Source of the DNA: Pseudomonadota bacterium
GTDB lineage: Bacteria; Pseudomonadota; Gammaproteobacteria; Acidithiobacillales; Acidithiobacillaceae
DNA length: 18,969 nt
NCBI GenBank assembly: GCA_021840785.1
Contig: JAKBXD010000017.1
Location: forward strand, 1-18,969
Reading direction: 5' to 3'
Shown here: positions 1-10,120 of the stretch, piece by piece
Position numbering within the stretch: the stretch's first letter is position 1
How the letters are laid out: every line of letters begins with the position of its first letter
Made by a program: the position numbers and the translations under genes
The notes under the pieces: generated by a model
The model's database searches: none
What the model saw: the letters and a program-made list of their open reading frames with translations, nothing else
What the model was told of the DNA's origin: nothing

Positions 1-24
1 AAATGGGGGCTGGTGGTAAAATTT

Positions 25-365
25 GGAGTGGGCCGATAAGCCGGGTTCTGTCGTGGACGACCATTCCTCTAGGCCTGCACTTACGCACAGGCTCCAGCAA
101 CCTACCCGCGTGCACCGCGGGCCACGGTATCGCACGCCTATTTGGTCTTGCTCCAGGCGGGGTTTTCCCTGCCATTTCCGTTACCGGAAATGCGGTGCGC
201 TCTTACCGCACCTTTTCACCCTTACCGGCGCTTACGCGCTTGGCGGTATATTTTCTGTGGCACTTTCCGTAGGCTCACGCCCCCCGGCCGTTAACCGGCG
301 CCTTGCCCTATGGAGCCCGGACTTTCCTCCCCGGATTGCTCCGCGGCGGTCGCCTGGCCCACTCC
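25..365 (-). ncRNA. rnpB: RNase P RNA (bacterial type A)
   Basis: This is the catalytic RNA of ribonuclease P, which removes 5' leaders from pre-tRNAs. Read on the minus strand it has the universal 5' core GAGGAAAGTCCGGGCTCC (about 333-316) and the 3' core ACAGAACCCGGCTTATCGG (about 53-35). The ends form a perfect 10-bp P1 helix, GGAGTGGGCC (365-356) with GGCCCACTCC (34-25), and this set the boundaries. Several stems are capped by the same GTAA (GNRA) tetraloop, for example CATTTCCG-GTAA-CGGAAATG near 190-171, GCGC-GTAA-GCGC near 239-228, and GCCTGTGC-GTAA-GTGCAGGC near 93-74. The length of about 341 nt is normal for type A. No obvious hairpin/T-tract terminator is visible in the 24 bases downstream. 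Open reading frames crossing this region are spurious. The exact ends could shift by a few bases. Confidence 0.96.
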
Positions 366-372
366 GTCGCGA

Positions 373-401
373 AGCATACGCGTTTTGTGGCCCGCTGTCA
401 G
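373..401 (-). promoter_or_regulatory. Sigma-70-type promoter of rnpB
   Basis: On the minus strand a -35 box CTGACA (401-396, 5/6 to consensus) is followed by a 17-base spacer and a -10 box TATGCT (378-373, 4/6). Only 7 bases separate the -10 box from the inferred first base of the RNA at 365. Optimal spacing and position directly before the P1 helix make this a convincing promoter for a strongly expressed stable RNA. Confidence 0.8.
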
Positions 402-510
402 AAGAAAAACGCAGAGCCGGACTTCGCGCACTATACTGTGATGCGTCTTCACGTTGCATCAGAATCCTGTCGCGGCCCGCTGCGGTGACTATGAAGGGGA
501 GTGAAATGCC

Positions 511-777
511 ATGATCAATGACGGTTTTCTCGATGAGGCGCGGGAAGTACCTTCGGTTACACCGATGGAGCGAGTGGTGGCCTGGTTTGTTTTCCGGAGT
601 CGTGAGGATGCCCGACAGCATTTAGAGCATGTGTATCTGGCAGCGGGGCAGGGCTTGGTGGGTGGTTGTGGCCGCGATAGCGTCGCTCCGTACTGGTGGG
701 TAGGGGTCCAGGTACAAGATATCAGTCAGTGGGGAAACGTGACGGCAGTGAATAAACGCGGTCGTCTCGGAGACTGA
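511..777 (+). CDS. Hypothetical protein, 88 aa
   Basis: I do not recognise this protein. The ATG at 511 is preceded by an AGGGGAG Shine-Dalgarno-like stretch about 9 bases upstream, which supports real translation. The product is soluble, with no signal peptide or membrane segment. Its N-terminal half is acidic and alpha-helical in character (EDARQHLEHVYLAAGQG). This is followed by a Gly/Trp-rich stretch (PYWWVGVQVQDISQWGNV) that looks like beta structure, and a short basic tail. A TATACT -10-like hexamer at 432-437 lacks a good -35. The last 56 bases overlap the end of cca on the opposite strand, so the genes converge tail to tail. The ribosome site and length favour a real gene, but without homology this remains a prediction. 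Confidence 0.55.
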   Translation: MINDGFLDEAREVPSVTPMERVVAWFVFRSREDARQHLEHVYLAAGQGLVGGCGRDSVAPYWWVGVQVQDISQWGNVTAVNKRGRLGD

Positions 778-2092
778 GTTCGGACAAGCGCCGGTGCAGC
801 GCCACCGTCAGAGATTCGCGGTCGTGGTAACCACCGCTCACCTGTAGTTCGTGGGCAAGGGCCAGCGCTTTGCCCAGTTGCGGCCCGGGGGTGAATCCCT
901 GGGCCATCAGGTCAGACCCATTTAGTAGCGGGTCCGGGAGACCACTCCAAAGATTCATCTCTTGCCAAATCTTGCGGGTGGCGTCTATGGCCGGGGGATA
1001 CTCTGTGCCTGCGCCACGCGCATCCGCCAGGGCGACATCCAGCAGTAGGGGGCGGTCAGGGACCTGTAGGGCAAGACGGGCATAGGCGGCGCGCCCTGCA
1101 TCATCGCGGTGCAGGGCATAGGGCGCGGCATGCCAGCGCAGGATTGGCAGCACCTGGTGGCTGAGATGCTTGCCGGGAAAATAGTAGCTTAGGAAAGTCT
1201 CGGCGGCGACACGTGCCTGTTCATGTCCGCAAGCGCGCCAGCAACCTTGAGGATCGCGCCGGGTGGTGCTGGCCTTGCCGAGGTCGTGCAGCAAGGCGCC
1301 CAACATGAGGATGATGTCGCGCTTTTTGTCGCCGCAGCGCAGTTGGCCAGCAGCGGCAAGCACCCGCCCGGTGTGTATCCAGGCATCACCTTCCGGGTGG
1401 GCATCGGGGCGCTGGGGTACAGCTTGCAGGGCACGGAGTTCGGGAAATCGGGTAATGGCGCCGGTCAGGACGAGACTATCCCAGGCCCGGACCAGATACT
1501 GGCCGCGCAGGAGCAGTGCCTCCCATTCTTTGCGTATGCGTTCTTGGGGGATTTCTTGCAAGCGAGGCGCCAATTGGCGGCAGAGTGTGGCGCTCCGGGC
1601 TTCAATAGAAAAACCCAATTGGCCTGCCAACCGGGCCGCGCGGAAAACGCGCAAAGGGTCTTCCCCAAAAGTGTCGGTCGCCACTACGCGGAGCCGCCGG
1701 GCATGAATGTCCGCTACTCCCCCAACATGGTCCAGGAGGCGCTGAGCCTGCCAGTCCCAGGCCAGGGCGTTGACCGAAAAATCCCGCCGCTGGGCGGCGA
1801 TGGCCCAGGGCAGGTGCGGGTTGATCTGCCCGCCCCGTGCTTGTGGCAGGGAAATCTCTGCGCCGGTCACCACCCAGACTGCACAGCGACCACCTACCCG
1901 ATGGGCGCCGAAAGGCTCCAGACATTCGGCCAAACGGGCCTCTCCCAATCCGTGTATTTCCAGATCCCAATCGTGGGCGACCACACCGAGCAGGGCATCC
2001 CGCGGTGTACCTCCCACCACCAGGACGCGCGCTCCTGCCCGCTGCAATGCCGTTAGAATGGGAGTCAGCGCAGCGGGCGGCGTAAGCAGCAT
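722..2092 (-). CDS. cca: CCA tRNA nucleotidyltransferase (class II, with HD domain)
   Basis: This enzyme adds or repairs the 3'-terminal CCA of tRNAs in the cytoplasm using CTP and ATP, without a nucleic acid template. The 456-residue protein has the class II nucleotidyltransferase head: VGGTPRD at 26-32 and the metal-binding pair Asp41-x-Asp43 in HDWDLEIHG. These are followed by RRDFSVNALAW (102-112), the EDPLRVFRAARLAGQLGF neck (144-161), HPEGDAWIHT (232-241) and an HD-phosphohydrolase motif, His269-Asp270 in LLHDLGKA. The HD domain suggests an added phosphatase/phosphodiesterase activity, as in E. coli Cca. Some family members are named poly(A) polymerase, but the HD domain and motif order favour Cca. 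The start lies 6 bases after the stop of the acyl-CoA synthetase gene, so it is the last gene of the sspA operon. Its 3' end overlaps the small convergent gene at 511-777. Confidence 0.92.
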   Translation of the reverse strand: MLLTPPAALTPILTALQRAGARVLVVGGTPRDALLGVVAHDWDLEIHGLGEARLAECLEPFGAHRVGGRCAVWVVTGAEISLPQARGGQINPHLPWAIAAQRRDFSVNALAWDWQAQRLLDHVGGVADIHARRLRVVATDTFGEDPLRVFRAARLAGQLGFSIEARSATLCRQLAPRLQEIPQERIRKEWEALLLRGQYLVRAWDSLVLTGAITRFPELRALQAVPQRPDAHPEGDAWIHTGRVLAAAGQLRCGDKKRDIILMLGALLHDLGKASTTRRDPQGCWRACGHEQARVAAETFLSYYFPGKHLSHQVLPILRWHAAPYALHRDDAGRAAYARLALQVPDRPLLLDVALADARGAGTEYPPAIDATRKIWQEMNLWSGLPDPLLNGSDLMAQGFTPGPQLGKALALAHELQVSGGYHDRESLTVALHRRLSELSLRDDRVYSLPSRFPTD

Positions 2093-2098
2093 GGGAGA

Positions 2099-3832
2099 TC
2101 AGCCCTTGCCATTGCCCATTTGCGCCAGCAGTTCGGCGTAGTGTTCGGCGACGACGCGCCGCTTCACCTTGAGGGTGGGGGTTAGTTCGCCGTTGGCTTC
2201 GCTCAGTGCCTCTGACAGCAAGGCGAAACGCCGTACCTGTTCGTGGGAGGGCAGATCGGCGAGCGCTGTCGCGATGGCCGCATGGATGGCCTTGCGGGTT
2301 GCGGCTTCGTCCGCGTGGGCGCCGACGCGTTCTTTGAGGAGTTCCCGATTGGGAAAGATGAGGGCCACGAGATAGGGCATGCGATCGCCGAAGACGACGG
2401 CTTGGTCGATCAGCGCTTGCGCCATCAGCCGCATCTCAATTTTCTGCGGCGGGATGTTTTCGCCGGCGGAATTCACGATTAGATCTTTCTTACGGTCGCT
2501 GATATGCAGATAACCGTCCGGGTCCAGGCTGCCCACGTCGCCGGTGTGCAACCAGCCGTCTACCAGCGTCTCGCGCGTGGCGCTCTCATTGTTCCAGTAG
2601 CCCTGCATGATGGACGGGCCGCGTACCAGAATTTCGCCATCAGCAGCTATGCGTCCTTCCAGATTGGGCAGAAACCGTCCCACGGTTCCCGGACGAATGG
2701 CCTCCAAAGGATTGGCGGCGATTACCGGGCTTGCTTCGGTCATGCCGTAGCCCTCAATAACAGGTAGCCCCAACTCAATAAAAAACCGGGCAATTTCAGC
2801 ATCCAGCGGGGCGCCTCCGGAGACGAAGAAACGCAAGCGTCCACCCAGTTTCTTGCGGAGATTGCGGATCAGTAGGCGGCGGGTAAGAGAACGTTGCCAG
2901 CGTGCCGCCGGACGTCCCTGCGGATCAAGCCCCGCCCCCCGGCGCAGAAAACGGCCGAGCAGACCCGGTCGATCTTCAATGTTCCGTCGCACCCGGCTAT
3001 AGAGCAGTTGAAAGACCCGCGGCACGGCGACCACTATGTCCGGATGCGCGGTTTCCATGTCACGGAGTACCGTGTCCGGGCGTTCCGCGTAGGCGACTTC
3101 CAGCCCCAGCAGATAGGCGCCGAAATGCCCCGTGCCCCGTTCGAAAATGTGGGAGAGGGGCAGAATGGAGAGCAGGCGTTGTCCGGCATGTAATGGCACC
3201 AACGGTACGAACCCTTCGATATTGCTCAGGATGTTGCCGTGACTGAGCATGACCCCCTTGGGCCAACCCGTTGTCCCGGAGGTGTAGACGATGGTGGCCG
3301 TTTGTTGACGTTGCAGCGCCGTGAGACGTTCTTCCAATTCAACATCGCGCAAGGAGGCGTCCTCCCCTTTCAGCGCTCCCCAGTGCCGCAGGCCGACCTC
3401 TTGCGCAGCGTTTGCATCGCGCAGCAGGATACGGTCGCTGGGTACCCCCCAGCTTTGTATGTGCCGCCACTCACGGGCACTTTCCAGCAGTATCAGTCCG
3501 GCGCCGCTATCGCCCAGCACATAATGAATCTCGCGCGGGCTGAACGTCGGATAGAGAGGAACGGTAATGGCGCCAATGCTGAGGATGGCGAAATCCATGA
3601 TCGCCCAGTCCAGAGAGTTGGGGGCCATCAGAACCACTCGTTCCCCGCTGCGTACCCCTAGGCGCAGGAGTCCGCGGGCCCGTAAGCGGACGCGCTCGGC
3701 AAAGACCGCCGCCGTTACCGGCTGAAAAACATCTCCTTGCCGTTGCAAGGCAATGACGCCACCCGGGTCGCGCTTGCAGCGTGCAAAGAGTCCTTCCGGC
3801 AGACTTTGGAGGCGGGCAAGTTCCACACCCAT
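2099..3832 (-). CDS. Long-chain acyl-CoA synthetase (AMP-forming, FadD15-like)
   Basis: This enzyme activates a fatty acid to acyl-AMP and then acyl-CoA, at the cytoplasmic face of the membrane. All ANL-superfamily motifs are present in the 577-residue protein: P-loop YTSGTTGWPKG (183-193), LSHIFERGTGHFG (226-238), GYGMTEASP (361-369), WLHTGD (427-432) and SDRKKDLIVNSAGENI (445-460). A C-terminal TPTLKVKRR carries the expected catalytic lysine. The compact bacterial FadD15 form fits best. The exact chain-length preference cannot be read from sequence, and I saw no beta-oxidation genes nearby. The gene lies between sspA (1-base gap) and cca (6-base gap) on the same strand, so the three are almost certainly one transcript. 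A role in recycling membrane fatty acids rather than growth on lipids is an inference. Confidence 0.9.
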   Translation of the reverse strand: MGVELARLQSLPEGLFARCKRDPGGVIALQRQGDVFQPVTAAVFAERVRLRARGLLRLGVRSGERVVLMAPNSLDWAIMDFAILSIGAITVPLYPTFSPREIHYVLGDSGAGLILLESAREWRHIQSWGVPSDRILLRDANAAQEVGLRHWGALKGEDASLRDVELEERLTALQRQQTATIVYTSGTTGWPKGVMLSHGNILSNIEGFVPLVPLHAGQRLLSILPLSHIFERGTGHFGAYLLGLEVAYAERPDTVLRDMETAHPDIVVAVPRVFQLLYSRVRRNIEDRPGLLGRFLRRGAGLDPQGRPAARWQRSLTRRLLIRNLRKKLGGRLRFFVSGGAPLDAEIARFFIELGLPVIEGYGMTEASPVIAANPLEAIRPGTVGRFLPNLEGRIAADGEILVRGPSIMQGYWNNESATRETLVDGWLHTGDVGSLDPDGYLHISDRKKDLIVNSAGENIPPQKIEMRLMAQALIDQAVVFGDRMPYLVALIFPNRELLKERVGAHADEAATRKAIHAAIATALADLPSHEQVRRFALLSEALSEANGELTPTLKVKRRVVAEHYAELLAQMGNGKG

Positions 3833-3833
3833 G

Positions 3834-4454
3834 TCAGCGCATGGCCTTCTCGGCAGGGGTCAGGCAGCGTTTGAAGCTCTCCAGATTGAAGACGCGATCC
3901 ATGTATCCTTGCGTTGCGCGGGCTGCCGCAGGTAGGCTGATTTCCAGAACCGGGAGGCGCCACAGCAGTGGGGCGATGGCGCAGTCGAGCACCGAAAGTT
4001 CATCGCCGAAGAGGTAACGCTGCTGGCTGAAGATGCTACTTAGTCCGGCAAGGGTGCTGCGGATCTGCTCTTTAGCCGTTTTGACCTGCTCGGCACTGTA
4101 GCCCGGCTGAAAGAGTGGAGCGAACCAGTCGCGGTCGAAACGCAAGAGACCCAGGCGCACCTTGGCGCGGGAGATGGGGTCCACAGGAATCAACGGAGGG
4201 TGCGGAAAGCGCTCATCCAGATATTCCATGATGAGGACAGATTCGTGGATGGCCAAGTCACGATCCACCAGGGTGGGCACCTGATTGTAGGGATTGAGTT
4301 CCGCGAGATCTTCTGGCTTGTTGGCGAGATCGACGTCGATGGTTTGGTACTCCATGGCTTTTTCCTCCAGAACGAAGCGGACGCGGTGTGCAAAAACACA
4401 ATCGTTGCCGGAGTAAAGGGTCATCAGAGTTTTTTTGCTGCTGGGGGTCGCCAT
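3834..4454 (-). CDS. sspA: Stringent starvation protein A (GST-fold RNA polymerase-associated protein)
   Basis: SspA binds RNA polymerase and modulates stress, starvation and acid-survival transcription in E. coli. The 206-residue protein has a thioredoxin-like glutathione S-transferase N-domain (about residues 9-88) with the family signature NPYNQVPTLVDRDLAIHESV and YLDERFPHPPL. An all-helical C-domain follows, including FGDELSVLDCAIAPLLWRLP. The length is close to E. coli SspA (about 212). The ATG at 4454 has AAGGA 9 bases upstream. Unlike the common petABC-sspA-sspB layout, neither a cytochrome bc1 operon nor sspB adjoins it; it leads an operon with an acyl-CoA synthetase and cca. It is divergent from lpxC across a 265-base gap. 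A plain glutathione S-transferase is the alternative, but the signature favours SspA. Confidence 0.88.
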   Translation of the reverse strand: MATPSSKKTLMTLYSGNDCVFAHRVRFVLEEKAMEYQTIDVDLANKPEDLAELNPYNQVPTLVDRDLAIHESVLIMEYLDERFPHPPLIPVDPISRAKVRLGLLRFDRDWFAPLFQPGYSAEQVKTAKEQIRSTLAGLSSIFSQQRYLFGDELSVLDCAIAPLLWRLPVLEISLPAAARATQGYMDRVFNLESFKRCLTPAEKAMR

Positions 4455-4491
4455 GATTATAGATCCTTGTATTGGAGAAGCGCGTTTCGGT

Positions 4492-4513
4492 GCGACCGCG
4501 GTGGTGCGGTCAC
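4492..4513 (-). other. Stem-loop at the predicted 5' end of the sspA mRNA
   Basis: On the minus strand GTGACCGC (4513-4506) can pair with GCGGTCGC (4499-4492) around a 6-base ACCACC loop. This gives 8 pairs with one G-U. It lies just downstream of the TATAAT box, so it would sit within the first few bases to about 30 bases of the transcript. There is no T-tract, so it is not a terminator. It could stabilise the mRNA 5' end or be a protein site; the function is not known. Confidence 0.4.
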
Positions 4514-4525
4514 CAGATGCCTTGG

Positions 4526-4531
4526 ATTATA
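4526..4531 (-). promoter_or_regulatory. Probable -10 element of the sspA operon
   Basis: A perfect TATAAT on the minus strand lies about 72 bases upstream of the sspA start, within TTATGTATAATCC. No good -35 is visible at 16-18 bases (the sequence there is CCCCAA or ACCCCA). The promoter may therefore depend on an activator or be weak. The placement in the divergent gap and the perfect hexamer support it. Confidence 0.5.
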
Positions 4532-4632
4532 CATAACTGGGTACGCCTTGGGGTGATGCGCCGTGCTCGCTCGCTAAAAAGTCGGTCAGCGTATATTTAA
4601 TGCGATGTCACTGGCCCTGACTGCTTGGTTAG

Positions 4633-4661
4633 TTGTATGGAGACAACAAAAGTTGTAAAGT
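4633..4661 (+). promoter_or_regulatory. Candidate lpxC promoter with overlapping short inverted repeats
   Basis: TTGTAT (4633-4638, 4/6 to -35) and TAAAGT (4656-4661, 4/6 to -10) are 17 bases apart, which would give a leader of about 50 bases before lpxC. The same stretch carries AGTTGT (4631-4636), ACAAC (4643-4647) and AGTTGT (4651-4656). The central element can pair with either neighbour, a layout that could be an operator or simply chance. Both hexamers are imperfect, so confidence is modest. Confidence 0.35.
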
Positions 4662-4703
4662 GGGTCACACGGTATTTAGCGGGAGGGCGATCCCTAAGAT
4701 CGC

Positions 4704-4710
4704 GGAAGGG
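4704..4710 (+). promoter_or_regulatory. Ribosome binding site fixing the lpxC start
   Basis: GGAAGGG sits 9 bases before the ATG at 4720. The open frame extends 29 codons further upstream to a TTG at 4633, but that extension has no ribosome site and lies in the promoter region. It would also add residues that LpxC proteins lack. The 4720 start gives the family-typical [10 protein letters not shown]-terminus. Confidence 0.75.
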
Positions 4711-4719
4711 AATAAAATC

Positions 4720-5634
4720 ATGATCCGTCAGCGTACGCTCAAAAATATGATCTGGGGTACCGGTATCGGCTTGCACAGTGGCAAGAAGGTCTATATCGGC
4801 CTGCGCCCAGCGCCGATAAACACCGGAATCGTCTTCCACCGCAGTGATATCGATGGTGGCGCCTGGATTAAGGCGGACCCTCTGCATGTGGTGGATACCC
4901 GACTGTCTACCAATATCGGCGATGGCCAGATACGGGTTGGTACTATTGAGCACCTGATGTCGGCCTTGGCGGGTCTGGGTATTGATAATGCCTATGTAGA
5001 TCTCGATGGACCGGAAGTGCCGATTATGGATGGCAGTGCCGCGCCCTTTGTATTCCTCATTCAGTGCGCCGGGATCGAAGAGCAAAACTCACCAAAGCGT
5101 TTTATCCGCATCACCAAGCCTCTCAAGGCAGAAGACGGTGATCGATGGGTGCAACTGGAGCCCTTTGAAGGTTTTAAGGTGAGTTTTACCATCGATTTCG
5201 ACCATCCCGTGATGAAAAATGGTGGTCAGGAAGTGACGGTGGATTTCGCGCGGACCTCGTATCTCAAAGAAGTGGCGCGGGCACGCACCTTCGGCTTTAT
5301 GCGTGAAGTCGAGACCTTGCGGAGCATGGGGCTCGCCTTGGGTGGCAATCTCGATAACGCTATTGTGGTCGATGATTATCGTGTACTCAATGAAGAAGGT
5401 CTGCGGTACACCAACGAGTTCGTGCGCCACAAGGTACTTGACTCCATTGGTGATCTCTATCTGCTTGGCCACCCGTTAGTAGGCCATTTTTCTGGTCACA
5501 AGGCGGGGCACGCCCTCAATAACAATTTGTTGCGGGCGCTGCTTGTCCGTCAGGATGCCTGGGAGTTTGTGGATTATTCCGAGAGGCGCGCGCCATTTTC
5601 CTTCGCTGATGCGCTGACGACAGCCTCCGCCTGA
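4720..5634 (+). CDS. lpxC: UDP-3-O-acyl-N-acetylglucosamine deacetylase
   Basis: LpxC is the zinc-dependent cytoplasmic deacetylase that commits UDP-3-O-acyl-GlcNAc to lipid A synthesis. With the start at 4720 the protein is 304 residues, the usual family length. The N-terminus MIRQRTLKN and GIGLHSG (14-20) are canonical. The zinc ligands are present: His78 in [15 protein letters not shown], and His237 and Asp241 in [17 protein letters not shown]. The catalytic Glu77 and His264 ([17 protein letters not shown]) are also in place. The gene is not attached to a division cluster (no ftsZ upstream) but faces away from sspA. Its last 61 bases overlap the convergent dciA gene. Lipid A made by this pathway is the acceptor for the Kdo and heptose transferases encoded downstream in the window. 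Confidence 0.97.
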   Translation: MIRQRTLKNMIWGTGIGLHSGKKVYIGLRPAPINTGIVFHRSDIDGGAWIKADPLHVVDTRLSTNIGDGQIRVGTIEHLMSALAGLGIDNAYVDLDGPEVPIMDGSAAPFVFLIQCAGIEEQNSPKRFIRITKPLKAEDGDRWVQLEPFEGFKVSFTIDFDHPVMKNGGQEVTVDFARTSYLKEVARARTFGFMREVETLRSMGLALGGNLDNAIVVDDYRVLNEEGLRYTNEFVRHKVLDSIGDLYLLGHPLVGHFSGHKAGHALNNNLLRALLVRQDAWEFVDYSERRAPFSFADALTTASA

Positions 5635-6086
5635 AGGTTGTCCAGGGTGGCCGCCAGGCGTATAAGCGCGACGGCTATGGCTTGTGGCAGACGATCGGCT
5701 TCTGCCCGCAGCGTTTCGGCCGCCCCTGCTGAAATATAAGGCGCTTTCGGGATTTTGGCGGGTTGCGGCAGCCGGTATGACCAAGGCCGCACCGAGGCGG
5801 TGATTTGCCGCGCCGGGGTTTTCGGGAAGCGATTATTCCATTGTTTCAGTATGTTTTTTTCATTTCTTCGTAACCATGAAATCCATACCGGGCTCTGACA
5901 GAGTACACTCAACACCCCCCCAGACCAATCAACCAGCCAGGTATGGTCCTGCGCCTCCAGTGCGAGTAACGCGTTCCAGTCAATTTGACGCTCACGCAGC
6001 AGCGCTCCGCGACGGCAGATTTCGCCGATCGGCCCGGAAGGGTTTTGCGTCATGGGGCGCCAGATGCGTCGTCGTTTATCATCCAT
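5574..6086 (-). CDS. dciA: DciA-like protein (DUF721), replicative helicase loader
   Basis: DciA proteins bind and help load the DnaB replicative helicase in bacteria that lack DnaC or DnaI. The 170-residue product has the DUF721 pattern in its N-terminal half. A short helical segment ([20 protein letters not shown]) precedes the KH-like core [20 protein letters not shown], then [21 protein letters not shown] poorly conserved tail rich in Pro and Ala follows. Its place between lpxC and secA on the opposite strand matches the DUF721 gene of Pseudomonas, which strengthens the call. The start could be the ATG at 6086 or one at 6053 (MTQNPSGP); neither has a strong ribosome site, and the longer form is given. 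The 3' end overlaps lpxC by 61 bases, and the 5' end is 50 bases from secA. Confidence 0.78.
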   Translation of the reverse strand: MDDKRRRIWRPMTQNPSGPIGEICRRGALLRERQIDWNALLALEAQDHTWLVDWSGGVLSVLCQSPVWISWLRRNEKNILKQWNNRFPKTPARQITASVRPWSYRLPQPAKIPKAPYISAGAAETLRAEADRLPQAIAVALIRLAATLDNLQAEAVVSASAKENGARLSE

Positions 6087-6136
6087 AGGCTTTCATGCTA
6101 CCCTGCTCGATATTTTTTACCTAGGCTTGCGTGCTC

Positions 6137-8884
<2,748 letters not shown>

Positions 8885-8893
8885 GGAAAGCGT

Positions 8894-10120
8894 ATGGCCG
8901 TTGGTCTCCACCCTCCCCGGAATATCCTGCCCATTGCGGGGGTTCGCCTTGGCGTGGCAGCGGCAGGCATTCGTTATGCGAATCGTACCGACCTGACCTT
9001 GATCCATTTGACGGAAGGATCTCAGGTGGCGGGTGTTTTTACCCGTAATCGTTTCTGCGCGGCGCCAGTGTTGGTGGCACAGCGTCACCTGGCGGACGGC
9101 TCCGGCGTGCGGGCGCTGGTGATTAATACGGGCAATGCCAATGCGGGTACGGGCGCCGCTGGGTTGCAGGCAGCAGAGGCTAGTTGTCAGGTGGTGGCCG
9201 GGCAGTTGGGTTGCGCGCAGGAGGCCGTCTTGCCGTTTTCTACGGGCGTCATTGGCGAACCGGTAGCGCTTGCGGAGAAAATTGCCGGGGTGCTGCCAAG
9301 CTGTATCGAGACGCTCGCCGAGGATCACTGGGAGGTGGCCGCAGCGGCCATTATGACCACGGATACCATTGCCAAGGCCTGCTCCCGGCAGTTGGAAATG
9401 GATGGCGTGACCGTCACGGTGACGGGTATGGCCAAGGGCTCAGGGATGATTCGTCCGGATATGGCCACGATGCTGGCCTATATCGCCACCGATGCCCCGT
9501 TGCACGGAGCAGCCTTGCAACAATGCCTGCAAGAAGCCATGGAGCGATCCTTCAATCGCATTACAGTGGATGGCGATACCTCCACCAACGATGCCTGCAT
9601 CCTGATGGCAACCGGGCAGGCGGCGCTGCCGCCCATCTCTTTAGCAACGGATCCCCGCTACGGCAGACTGAGAGACGCCATCACGGCGGTGGCGCAGTGG
9701 CTGGCGCAGGCTGTTGTGCGCGACGGCGAGGGGGCGACCAAATTTATTCCGATCCATGTCCTGGGTGGGCGCGATGCAGCCGAGTGTCTGCAGGTGGCTT
9801 ACCGGATGGCTCATAGTCCGTTGATCAAGACGGCTTTCTTTGCTTCCGACCCGAATTGGGGGCGCCTGCTGGCGGCCATCGGTTCCGCCGGCGTGGACGA
9901 CCTGGAAGTGGATGGGGTGCAGGTCTGGCTGGGCGATACGCGCATCGTCCGCGATGGTGCCCGCGATCGTGATTATGATGAGGCGGCCGGACAGGCCGTG
10001 ATGGCCCAGGAGGAAATCCCGGTGCGGGTTGATCTGGGCAGAGGTGTCGCCGAGGCGCAAATCTGGACTTGTGACTTGTCCTATGACTATGTCCGTATTA
10101 ACGCCGATTACCGTAGCTGA
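8894..10120 (+). CDS. argJ: Bifunctional ornithine acetyltransferase / N-acetylglutamate synthase
   Basis: ArgJ moves acetyl groups from N-acetylornithine to glutamate, recycling the acetyl group in arginine synthesis; some members also use acetyl-CoA. The 408-residue precursor shows family motifs LVINTGNANAGTG (about 76-88), LPFSTGVIGEP and AAAAIMTTDTIAKAC. It also has KGSGMIRPDMATMLAYIATD with the autocleavage site Ala191-Thr192; Thr192 becomes the N-terminal nucleophile of the beta chain. The C-terminus DYVRINADYRS is typical. GGAAAG 4-9 bases upstream serves as ribosome site, 9 bases after secA. The stop overlaps the next start by one base (TGATG). Whether it also makes acetylglutamate de novo cannot be told from sequence. 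Confidence 0.96.
   Translation: MAVGLHPPRNILPIAGVRLGVAAAGIRYANRTDLTLIHLTEGSQVAGVFTRNRFCAAPVLVAQRHLADGSGVRALVINTGNANAGTGAAGLQAAEASCQVVAGQLGCAQEAVLPFSTGVIGEPVALAEKIAGVLPSCIETLAEDHWEVAAAAIMTTDTIAKACSRQLEMDGVTVTVTGMAKGSGMIRPDMATMLAYIATDAPLHGAALQQCLQEAMERSFNRITVDGDTSTNDACILMATGQAALPPISLATDPRYGRLRDAITAVAQWLAQAVVRDGEGATKFIPIHVLGGRDAAECLQVAYRMAHSPLIKTAFFASDPNWGRLLAAIGSAGVDDLEVDGVQVWLGDTRIVRDGARDRDYDEAAGQAVMAQEEIPVRVDLGRGVAEAQIWTCDLSYDYVRINADYRS

Noticed and set aside
23..514. Open frames of 129-163 codons over rnpB on both strands
   Set aside because: The region is the RNase P RNA with its promoter; the frames simply traverse structured RNA sequence.
1223..2056. A 277-codon plus-strand open frame opposite cca
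   Set aside because: The minus strand here encodes an intact Cca with all motifs; the plus frame is low-complexity shadow sequence.
4633..4719. A 29-codon upstream extension of lpxC starting at TTG
   Set aside because: The ATG at 4720 has a good ribosome site and gives the standard LpxC N-terminus; the extension overlaps promoter-like sequence.
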